NCBI GenBank assembly: GCA_029907285.1
Contig: JARYMD010000006.1
Coordinates: forward strand, 1-25,534
From: Verrucomicrobiota bacterium
Lineage (GTDB): Bacteria > Verrucomicrobiota > Verrucomicrobiia > Limisphaerales > J093
Reading direction: 5' to 3'
Length of the DNA: 25,534 nt
The position numbers and the translations under genes are program-made. The notes below the pieces were generated by a model. It saw only the letters and a list, made by a program, of their open reading frames with translations. It did no database searches and had not been told where the DNA came from. Below, one piece after another: positions 8,037 through 15,127 of this stretch. The stretch's first letter is position 1, and each line of letters begins with the position of its first letter.

Positions 8037-10479
8037 CAGGTGGAGATGCCTCCTGAGGCAACGAGTCAAAAGGTTTTGGAGGATTCATCGTGCTGAACCG
8101 CCAGCGCCCAGATTTCAGCCGAAGCGTTACAGTGCCCACATCGCTGCAATACAACACCGGCACGCCAATCTTCCCAAGCCGATTTCGAACCGCGTCCCCA
8201 GCCCTTGCGTACGACGGCAAGTCGGCGTCCGCAATAATCACCAGCTCAGGATTCACTGCCTCGATCAACGACTCGCTCAGCGGTTCTCCTCTCGAAGGCA
8301 ATCCGGTTACGATGATTCCGCCACGACCAGGTCCGCCACGCTCGATCAGTGCTGCCTGCCCCTCCGGACCAAGATCGGACAACAACAACACCCGCACGCC
8401 CCCCGGCTCCCCGGCCAAAACAATCGCGTTGTCGTCAGCCATCGCGAACGATTCGCCGCGCTCAGGATGAACCACGCGCAGTCCGGCCACAACATCGCCC
8501 GAGCAGAGCTGCCGCCACCGGCTCGGTTCCTGTGCCAATTGCGCAATCAACTGCCTGTAGCTCGGCGATCTCGACCGGTTTTGCCCGGTGCAAACTGTTG
8601 CCACCCGAAACTCCTCGGCGATCAAGCTTGCACCTCCAACATGCCGGACATCGCCGTGTGTCAGCACAATGCACGGCAGGCTCGAAAAACCTCTGGATTC
8701 AAGGTAAGCTTTCACCACATACGCCGCTGATTGTTCGTCTCCGCAATCAATCAAAAGATCGTTTGCCCGGCCCGGGCCATCAATCACCACTGCGTGCCCT
8801 CCGCGCATGGGAAGGATTGAAACTGTGACCTCGCCTCGGCTGCTCAATGCGCCAACGCACAACACAACAAACAGCGTGCACGCAGCCAAAATCAGACCGG
8901 CGCGCCACCGGCGCGCATGAGGTCCCCGAACACCCGCCGCCACCAGCGCCAAATAATACGCGCACACCAACCCAACGTTAGGCGTCGGAACCCGGAAATA
9001 CGCCCCGGGCAGCTCCGACCCTCTTTCGCTGATCAGCATCATCAGCCGCATCCAGAACCATGCGCTGTTGTTGAACAGCTCAGATACCCAGCCCGCCCAC
9101 GCCCCGCAAAGCAAACTGCCCAGAGTGCATGTCAACGCCAAACCACTCAACGGCACCATGACAAGGTTCGCCGCCAGACTCACCGGCGTGACCAAATGAA
9201 AATACATGGCAATCAAAGGCAATGACCCCAGCCATGCCGACAGCGACACCGCAAAGGCGGTTGCCATACCCCGCAGCCCCGAAATCGCCCACCGTTTCCA
9301 CACCGGCAAAAGTTCCTTGGGCACCCATGGATCGCTCCGGATCATTGCCCTGATCCGCTCCATGAGCGGTTCGCCCAGCAGCGCCATGCTCAACACGACA
9401 AAAAACGAAAGTTGAAACCCAGCCTGAAACAATTGCCTCGGGTCCCACACAAGAATCAAAAACGCAGACGCAGCCAGCGAGTTCAGCAGATCGCCCGGCC
9501 TTCGCAACGCCCAGCCCACAACCACAACCGTCATCATGATGCTCGACCGGATCGCCGACGCCTGCCAGCCAGTCGCCGCCGTGTAGAACCAGATTGCTGG
9601 GATGACGATGACGCCGCAAACACTCCGAGGCACACGAACAACGCGCAAAACCGCCACGAGAATTGTCGCAACCAACGCCACGTGCAACCCGCTGATCGCA
9701 AAAATATGCATCATCCCCGTCTTCATGAACGGTTCCGACACCTCGTCTGTCAAAGCCGTCCGCCAACCGAGCGTCATTGCCCACAACAACCGCAACGGTT
9801 CGTCTTCCGCGGGCAACCCGCGCGCCAACGTTTTCTGCGCCCACCCGACAAATCGATCGCTCAGTGGTGGATGCGCTTTCTCCTGTCTGTTGTCAATGAA
9901 TGTCCAGTTGTTGGTTGAACGGGTCTGCAGCCGGTAATAGATGCCCTGCCAGCGCAAGTAGCTGCGATAGTCAAATAATCCGGGCGCCGCAGGACCAGGC
10001 GGCTGCTGCAGAACTCCAAAAACCTCGACCGCCCGGCCCGAAAAGTATTCCCGCCCCAGCACACCCGGCACATCAGCAGCGATCTTCCCCGACACCCGCT
10101 GCCATGTGCCGGTGCAGTTGATCGAGTCGGCCTCGATCACCGCCAGCGTGCGCCATATTTCCTTCCCATTGCGCCACCGTATTCGATGGGTTGGCGTTTG
10201 GATAATCCTGCCCCGGACCCGCGCAGTCTCAATGTTCTCACCAACGATCAGTCGAATGTCGATTGGCGACAAAACCGTCGTTTTGCACGTGACATTGGCC
10301 GCGCCTGCCAACAACAACAACGGACCCAGCACAACCGGCCTGAGCCGCGCCGACAACAATGCAGCCCCAAGAGCAACAAACGACAGAATGAAAAGTCCAA
10401 CAATTGGCGGTGCGACCCACGCGCCGATCACCACCCCCACTGTGTACCAAAGCAAAACAGGCAGTATTGGACGCTTCAC
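8017..10479 (-). CDS. comEC: ComEC/Rec2 family DNA-uptake channel protein with degenerate MBL domain
   Basis: An 820-residue polytopic membrane protein. ComEC carries transforming single-stranded DNA across the inner membrane. N-terminal membrane helices (residues ~5-70) lead to a soluble OB-like DUF4131 region (~70-190). The competence domain follows (~225-530) with many hydrophobic helices and the hallmark ISGLHV (262-267). The C-terminus (~555-810) is a metallo-beta-lactamase-like domain in the usual position, with ILPMRGGHAVVIDG, LLIDCGD and LYCSDVGTVTLR. Its metal-binding motif is broken: LTHGDVRH (H608, H613) replaces HxHxDH, and the HHGS-type motif is absent (GLPSRGEPLS). The domain is therefore probably not a metal nuclease. 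The start is GTG at 10479, overlapping the HEAT gene stop (GTGA), which implies translational coupling. No other competence genes are in the window. Confidence 0.9.
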   Translation of the reverse strand: MKRPILPVLLWYTVGVVIGAWVAPPIVGLFILSFVALGAALLSARLRPVVLGPLLLLAGAANVTCKTTVLSPIDIRLIVGENIETARVRGRIIQTPTHRIRWRNGKEIWRTLAVIEADSINCTGTWQRVSGKIAADVPGVLGREYFSGRAVEVFGVLQQPPGPAAPGLFDYRSYLRWQGIYYRLQTRSTNNWTFIDNRQEKAHPPLSDRFVGWAQKTLARGLPAEDEPLRLLWAMTLGWRTALTDEVSEPFMKTGMMHIFAISGLHVALVATILVAVLRVVRVPRSVCGVIVIPAIWFYTAATGWQASAIRSSIMMTVVVVGWALRRPGDLLNSLAASAFLILVWDPRQLFQAGFQLSFFVVLSMALLGEPLMERIRAMIRSDPWVPKELLPVWKRWAISGLRGMATAFAVSLSAWLGSLPLIAMYFHLVTPVSLAANLVMVPLSGLALTCTLGSLLCGAWAGWVSELFNNSAWFWMRLMMLISERGSELPGAYFRVPTPNVGLVCAYYLALVAAGVRGPHARRWRAGLILAACTLFVVLCVGALSSRGEVTVSILPMRGGHAVVIDGPGRANDLLIDCGDEQSAAYVVKAYLESRGFSSLPCIVLTHGDVRHVGGASLIAEEFRVATVCTGQNRSRSPSYRQLIAQLAQEPSRWRQLCSGDVVAGLRVVHPERGESFAMADDNAIVLAGEPGGVRVLLLSDLGPEGQAALIERGGPGRGGIIVTGLPSRGEPLSESLIEAVNPELVIIADADLPSYARAGDAVRNRLGKIGVPVLYCSDVGTVTLRLKSGRWRFSTMNPPKPFDSLPQEASPPGEPDAD

Positions 10480-12890
10480 CGCTGGCTGCCGCCCGCCGGA
10501 TCAATAACAACCCCGGAAATTGGTGCTCCGTCCGCCCCAATAATCCTCAGATTCAGCCCACACCCCAGAGTGTGCTGCGTGATCTTCGCCAATAAATCAT
10601 TCCAGCCAGCCCTTAGTTTCCCCTTTGCCCTGTCTTGTCCGGGAACAAGCCCGCGCACGGCATTGTTTGCGTGAACCAGCTCGCCGTTCACCCACAGTTT
10701 GATGCCGTCATCTGACCCGATCGAAAAGATCACATCCTGATCTTTCGGCGAGTAAACGCGCGTCTTCAAATACACCACACAATGGTCGCCACCAACCACA
10801 CTCCCAAGGTCAACCTCGCCTTCGCGCGAAAGATCAGGCGATCCCGGCGCCCGGCGCCATTCAACCCGGTCCAAATTCCCCTCTTCGGGCGGGAATACAA
10901 CGTCAAACAGTTCCTGGGCCTGCTTCCCCGCAACACGATAAGGCCCGGTGCACAGCCAGCCGGATTTCATGCGTTTCAACACCGACTGCGCATTTGTTCG
11001 CACGGCCGCCTCCGCAGCTTCTCCAGCCAGCTTGTCCAACGCGCGCTCGGCCAGCTCAAAGTTCGATCCTGCCAGCGCCGTGGCCGCTTGCAAACACGCC
11101 ACTTCAGCCTCGCGTCTCACATCGGGCTCGCGCGCAGCTTCTTCAGCAATTCGAAGCGACCGCGGGTCCGCCACTTCGGCCAAAGCCGACAGAACCGCCT
11201 TTTTCTCCTGCGGCCGTGACGCAAGCGCAAAGACTTGTTCCAGCAATTCCGCGCGCTTTGCCACGCCGAACCCGGCCCGCTCATCTGACACCAGCCGGAC
11301 GCAACCAGTAATCGCCATTGACTTGATATCGGCGTCTTTGGTTCCTCGCGCCAGATCAAGCAAATCAGGCATAAGTTCCGGATCGCGCGTCGAACACAGA
11401 GCGCGTGCGGCCGCGACCCGGATTCGTTCGTCCTGATCTTTCAGTGCAGCGCGGAATGCCTCCCGGATTCTCTCATGAGCGAACAAGGCGCCGACCTGCA
11501 ACAACGGGCCGCGTGTGCCTGCGTCGGACGTCCCCAGCGCTTTGACCAGCGGCGTCACGTCAAGGTTCCTGTCAGCACTAATCCTCTCTGCGACTGACTC
11601 GACAGCGCCCTGAACGTCTTGAATGGCCGACGCATCCTTCGTCCTCACCAACAGCTCCACAAGAGCAGCCAAATGGCTTGCATCCGCAAGATTCGCAATG
11701 GCTTGAAGAGCCGCCTTCCGCGTGCTTGCAGCATCACTCTGTGCAAGTGTGATCAGGTCTTTCACGGCCGATCGCTCATTCCGCGCCGTCAGCGCCCGGA
11801 CAATCTCAACCTGTGCAGCCGGATCGCATTTTGGGATGTGCGTTACCAGAGCCGCCACCACATCGCCGTGCCGCAAAGCAGCCAACGATTCGCGTGCGGC
11901 TCTTTGAACGGCTTCGTCAGGCGATTTCGCAGCCTCCACCAAAACAGGCACCACACTTGAATCACCCAACACACCAAGTGCCAACAAGGCTGCAACCCGC
12001 ACGCTCGACTCAGCACTTCCAAGCATGCCAACAACAGCATCTCTTGCCCCAAGATCGGCACGTTGCCGGAGCGCACCAATCACGCCCACCTGCAACTCTG
12101 GCGACAGCCTTGGCAGTAAATCCGTCAAAACCCCCGTAATCGAAGCGTCCCGGAGCTCACCGGCCAAACGCAAGGCTGCCATCTGGGCCGTTTCATCCCG
12201 CCCGAGCAATGCTTCCCGGAGAACAGTCGGCGCCCGGTCACCAGCAGCCAGAATCATCCCAACATTCGCCGCAACACGCACGTGGCCGGACTCAACCCGG
12301 CGCATGAGCATGTTGTAGATTGCATTCGCCGCTTCCGGGTTTCCCTCGGCTCTGTATCGGTCTGCGCATTGCAGGAGCGCATCCGCAATCCTGTATTTAA
12401 CCGCCGGCGTTGCTCTGTCCAACACCTCACTGAGCCCTTGTGCAGCTTCTTTGCCGCCAATCCTGCCCAGTGCGCCGGCCGCCGCGCTCGCAATCGTCGG
12501 ATCGCTGTCCCCCAATAGCGGCACCAACAAACGCACGGACTCGCTGTCCCGGCGCCATCCCAACGAGTCAATTGCACCCGCCTTCAACGCACCCGACAAA
12601 CCGCTGACAGCACGGCGCAAAGCAACTGCCGCTTCCGGGGCGGGCATCCCTTCAAGCGCATAGCGCGCAGCCTGCGACACTCGAGTGTCCCCCAACAGTT
12701 CCGCAAGCGCAGGCACCGACCGCGCCGTGCCAGCCAGACGAAGCTTCCTGCATGCTTCGCATTTTTCCACAGCGCTCCTGTTGGAACGGAGAATTGTTAT
12801 CAGGTCCTGCTCCGCGTCGGCTCGCAAAGTCCACACTGAGCCGAACTGCAAAACCCCAAAAACAAGGCAGGCCACTAATGTCTGTTTCAT
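10476..12890 (-). CDS. Exported HEAT-repeat protein with C-terminal beta-sandwich domain
   Basis: About 804 residues from the ATG at 12890, starting with a good Sec signal (MKQTLVACLVFGVLQFGSVW). The longer frame from TTG at 12929 or ATG at 12920 only adds residues ahead of it. Most of the protein is a solenoid of HEAT/PBS-lyase-type helical repeats of ~30 residues (for example ALGRIGGKEAAQGLSEVL, ALGVLGDSSVVPVLVEAA, ALCSTRDPELMPDLLDLA), expected to be a protein-binding scaffold. The last ~120 residues (VYLKTRVYSPKDQDVIFSIG, SDDGIKLWVNGELVHANN, LRAGWNDLLAKI) form a beta-sandwich module common in Planctomycetota and Verrucomicrobiota, likely for carbohydrate or protein binding. The stop overlaps the GTG of comEC, and the start follows the Tat oxidoreductase by 45 bp, so the three genes look co-transcribed. 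The partner is unknown. Confidence 0.85.
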   Translation of the reverse strand: MKQTLVACLVFGVLQFGSVWTLRADAEQDLITILRSNRSAVEKCEACRKLRLAGTARSVPALAELLGDTRVSQAARYALEGMPAPEAAVALRRAVSGLSGALKAGAIDSLGWRRDSESVRLLVPLLGDSDPTIASAAAGALGRIGGKEAAQGLSEVLDRATPAVKYRIADALLQCADRYRAEGNPEAANAIYNMLMRRVESGHVRVAANVGMILAAGDRAPTVLREALLGRDETAQMAALRLAGELRDASITGVLTDLLPRLSPELQVGVIGALRQRADLGARDAVVGMLGSAESSVRVAALLALGVLGDSSVVPVLVEAAKSPDEAVQRAARESLAALRHGDVVAALVTHIPKCDPAAQVEIVRALTARNERSAVKDLITLAQSDAASTRKAALQAIANLADASHLAALVELLVRTKDASAIQDVQGAVESVAERISADRNLDVTPLVKALGTSDAGTRGPLLQVGALFAHERIREAFRAALKDQDERIRVAAARALCSTRDPELMPDLLDLARGTKDADIKSMAITGCVRLVSDERAGFGVAKRAELLEQVFALASRPQEKKAVLSALAEVADPRSLRIAEEAAREPDVRREAEVACLQAATALAGSNFELAERALDKLAGEAAEAAVRTNAQSVLKRMKSGWLCTGPYRVAGKQAQELFDVVFPPEEGNLDRVEWRRAPGSPDLSREGEVDLGSVVGGDHCVVYLKTRVYSPKDQDVIFSIGSDDGIKLWVNGELVHANNAVRGLVPGQDRAKGKLRAGWNDLLAKITQHTLGCGLNLRIIGADGAPISGVVIDPAGGSQR

Positions 12891-12935
12891 GAGATCAATG
12901 TGCACCACGCAAGATTGCATGGTTTTCAACCGGGA

Positions 12936-14282
12936 TCACAGGAGCCATGTCGGACGCGGCGTGTATGACAACAGCCGATTTGCTTCGTCATCGTTCTCGA
13001 ACTCCCATCTTGCGGGATTCCACCGCAAACGCCGCCGAAGAATCATCGAGATGCCCCCTGCCAAAATCGCGTTCATCGTATAAACCGCTGTTTCCGGATC
13101 GCAAATTGTCCGTTGGCGGCTCCGCACGCATTCAAGGAAATTCCCCGAGTGACTGCTCGCCCTGTAAACTCTCTCGTCACTCGGCCCGGGCGGTTCCTTG
13201 AGAATCCCGGCCGGATACGAAACAATGCTGCCGCGATCCACAGCGATCCTCCCCTGCGTTCCGACAAAACACGCGCCGCCTTCGCTCCCGACCGCTTCAC
13301 CCGGATAAGCACTTGAATGAACCACCACCCCGTTCGAGTAATGGTAATGCACAACCCCTTCGTCAGCGCTTCCCCCTTTCGGCTCAAATTCGACTTCAAT
13401 CGGCGCTGACCGGTCGGGGTTTATCGTCCATTGGATGATGTCGTAGTGGTGCGGGCTCCAGTTCACATCGCCAATGAACATCCCCGGCAAAGCGTGACCG
13501 GCCTCGCCATTGTAAGGCCGCCACGGCAACGGCCCCAGCCAAAGGTCCCAATCAAAACCCGCAGGCACCGGCTGACTGGCGTCCGATGTCCACGGCACAG
13601 GGTTAAACGCCCCCGGCAAACGATACGCATAGACTTCCTTGAGCCGGCCTATCCGGCCATTCCGCACAAGCTCGCATGCGATCCTGAACTTGCCGCCGTA
13701 CTCGGACCGCTGCTGTGTGCCTGCCTGGTAAACCCGGCCGTAACGCTTGAATACATCGACAAGATTGCGCCCTTCACGAACTGTAATCGCCACGGGCTTT
13801 TCGCAATAGACATCCTTGCCGGCTTTGGCGGCCATGGCGGCCATTGGCGCTGCCCAATGATATGGCAGCGCCACCAACACCGCATCCACATCCGTCCGCG
13901 CCAGCACATCCCTGAAATCATTGTAAGCCTCAACCTCTTTGTAACCAGGCTGACCGAACTTCTGCGCATACATCTGATTGCATCGCTGCTGTGCGCTCTG
14001 CCGACGTTCCGCGCGCACATCGCAGACCGCCACAACCTGCACGTCGTTTCGTGCAATGTACCCGCCCGGAATGTATGTCCACGCCCCACCAAGCAAATGT
14101 CCCGTGCCCTGTCCTCCCAACCCGATGAACGCCATCCCAATCCGTTCGCTGGGCGCATGAAATCCTCCGCGCCCCAGCGCTGAGCATGGCAGAACCACCG
14201 GACCGGCCATTGCCAACCCAATCAACCTTGACCCTTGCTTGAGGAATTCCCTCCGACCAAATCTGGAATCAGCCGTTTTCAT
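12936..14282 (-). CDS. Tat-exported Gfo/Idh/MocA family oxidoreductase
   Basis: A 448-residue dehydrogenase-family protein with a twin-arginine signal: R10-R11 in GRREFLKQ followed by GLAMAGPVVLP. It is thus predicted to be folded with its NAD(P) cofactor before export. The Rossmann region begins GMAFIGLGGQGTGH. YCEKPVAITVREGRNL carries the EKP motif. SPHHYDIIQW is the family C-terminal active-site helix with the HH/D cluster. The C-terminus (FLECVRSRQ, AVYTMNAILAGGISM) is that of the bacterial type often found with sugar catabolism genes. The start is ATG at 14282, with AAGGAAA about 14 nt upstream, which is rather far. It is the first gene of the five-gene minus-strand run; its promoter should lie just upstream in the repeat-rich region. 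The substrate is not deducible. Confidence 0.9.
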   Translation of the reverse strand: MKTADSRFGRREFLKQGSRLIGLAMAGPVVLPCSALGRGGFHAPSERIGMAFIGLGGQGTGHLLGGAWTYIPGGYIARNDVQVVAVCDVRAERRQSAQQRCNQMYAQKFGQPGYKEVEAYNDFRDVLARTDVDAVLVALPYHWAAPMAAMAAKAGKDVYCEKPVAITVREGRNLVDVFKRYGRVYQAGTQQRSEYGGKFRIACELVRNGRIGRLKEVYAYRLPGAFNPVPWTSDASQPVPAGFDWDLWLGPLPWRPYNGEAGHALPGMFIGDVNWSPHHYDIIQWTINPDRSAPIEVEFEPKGGSADEGVVHYHYSNGVVVHSSAYPGEAVGSEGGACFVGTQGRIAVDRGSIVSYPAGILKEPPGPSDERVYRASSHSGNFLECVRSRQRTICDPETAVYTMNAILAGGISMILRRRLRWNPARWEFENDDEANRLLSYTPRPTWLL

Positions 14283-14557
14283 GCAGCGTTTGTTGTTTCC
14301 TTACACAGTCCAACCGCTTTTGGCCAGTTTTTCCAACTGCACCCGCGGTGTATCAGAATCCCGCCTTTAACCCGCGTATTCCTTGATTTCTTGAAAAGAG
14401 CTGTTTTGCATGCAAATCAGGGTATGTCATCATACTGAAAAGACCTTCATGTTCGCTGAGATTCTCAGGCTGCGGTTTGGCCAATTTCTCAGTAATTGTT
14501 TCCCTGGCCGCCGGCAAGGCGGTCACCACGGTGCGGCCTTTCGAAAATGCAAATAAA

Positions 14558-14578
14558 GTGCCAGGCACGTTGTTTGTT
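14558..14578. repeat. GTGCCAGGCAC palindromic element, copy A
   Basis: The GTGCCAGGCAC core at 14558-14568 is followed by GTTGTTTG. The core is a 5-bp-arm palindrome around a central base. The shared downstream TTGTT relates it to copies at 14687-14706 and 14804-14820. It resembles REP-type intergenic elements. Confidence 0.6.
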
Positions 14579-14601
14579 CATGAACCCCTGCATACAGGTA
14601 G

Positions 14602-14623
14602 GGCGCGCCGTCCTCGGCGCGCC
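14602..14623. repeat. Perfect GC-rich inverted repeat
   Basis: GGCGCGCCG (14602-14610), a TCCT loop and CGGCGCGCC (14615-14623), preceded by GTAG. A 9-bp perfect stem on a tetraloop is a very stable hairpin. I recall closely similar GGGCGCGCCGTCC-type sequences scattered through Verrucomicrobiota genomes, but cannot verify this here. It may be a REP element or a transcript 3'-end hairpin. Confidence 0.7.
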
Positions 14624-14650
14624 GAATGCATCAGCACATGCCCTGATTCC

Positions 14651-14706
14651 GGGTCGCAAATAGAGTGCCAGGGGGTCGCAAATAGAGTGCCAAGCACTTT
14701 GTTTGG
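14651..14706. repeat. 20-bp tandem duplication ending in GTGCCAAGCAC element
   Basis: The 20-mer at 14651-14670 recurs identically at 14673-14692, a 22-bp period. Each unit ends in GAGTGCCA. The second copy runs on into AGCACTTTGTTTG, completing a variant of the palindromic element, whereas the first breaks off after GTGCCA. This looks like a local duplication of the 5' part of one element. Confidence 0.7.
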
Positions 14707-14797
14707 GTTTTGCCCCCGGGATTGTGGCATGGCGCGCAGTTTAACCCTTGCTCCAATCGGCGGCTGGTGAGGTCTGTTGGGGAACCTCTCGCATGCT

Positions 14798-14820
14798 GAC
14801 ATGGTGCCAGGCACATTGTT
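14798..14820. repeat. TGACATGGTGCCAGGCAC element, copy D
   Basis: The GTGCCAGGCAC core is at 14804-14814, with TGACATG upstream and ATTGTT downstream. The 16 bases TGACATGGTGCCAGGC match the minus strand of the repeat at the comEC 3' end with one mismatch, which ties the two loci to one dispersed family. Confidence 0.65.
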
Positions 14821-14945
14821 GCGTACTCACAACGTTCAACGGCGTCGCGGGTTGGCCATGCGAATGGCTACGCACGCCCGCGGCGGCCGGAGTCCCGCCT
14901 TCAAGCGGCTTTGAATTGAGAAATCATTGGTGCAGTAAACTCTTT

Positions 14946-15048
14946 GAACGTTCTACGTTGAGCGTTGTACGTTGGGCGTTCCCAGACAGACGACCGGCGG
15001 GTCAACCGAAAGGAACGCTCAACGTCCAACGTTCAACGTGCAGCGCTC
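14946..15048. repeat. Long imperfect inverted repeat of ACGTTGA-type units
   Basis: The left arm at 14946-14983 and right arm at 15012-15048 are about 80% complementary, separated by a 28-nt loop. Each arm is itself made of degenerate units of roughly ten bases around ACGTTG (GTTCTACGTTGAGCGTTGTA on the left, AACGTCCAACGTTCAACG on the right). A transcript through it would fold into a ~37-bp stem. It sits ~80 bp beyond the stop of the five-repeat protein, so it may act as its 3' structure. It has no coding potential and no target-site duplication that I could see. Confidence 0.65.
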
Positions 15049-15127
15049 ATCAACGGGCGCTGGTGCCCGGTTGGTGCCCGTCAGGCAACTGTGGTTTCCG
15101 GCTATGCCGGGCTGCGAAATATGCGAG

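Larger units (their letters stand above)
14283..15127. other. 845-bp gene-poor region rich in short repeats
   Basis: No reading frame here resembles a protein. Small frames give peptides such as VPGTLF that are merely translations of the palindromic repeat. The stretch holds four GTGCCA elements, a perfect GC-rich inverted repeat, a 20-bp tandem duplication and a long imperfect ACGTTGA-type inverted repeat, listed separately. The part next to 14282 should contain the promoter of the Tat oxidoreductase, but I see no clear -35/-10 pair. Confidence 0.7.

Noticed and set aside
14353..14816. Several small frames in the repeat-rich gap encoding VPGTLF/VPSTLF peptides
   Set aside because: These peptides are translations of the GTGCCAGGCAC-TTGTT element and occur on both strands; no start context or conservation can be argued.
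14946..15048. CRISPR-like array because of short repeated units
   Set aside because: Units are ~10 bp, degenerate and arranged as an inverted repeat, with no spacers of regular length and no cas genes.
15098..15110. CCGGC-TAT-GCCGG hairpin just after the five-repeat protein gene
   Set aside because: Only a 5-bp stem with no T-run; too weak to call a terminator by itself.
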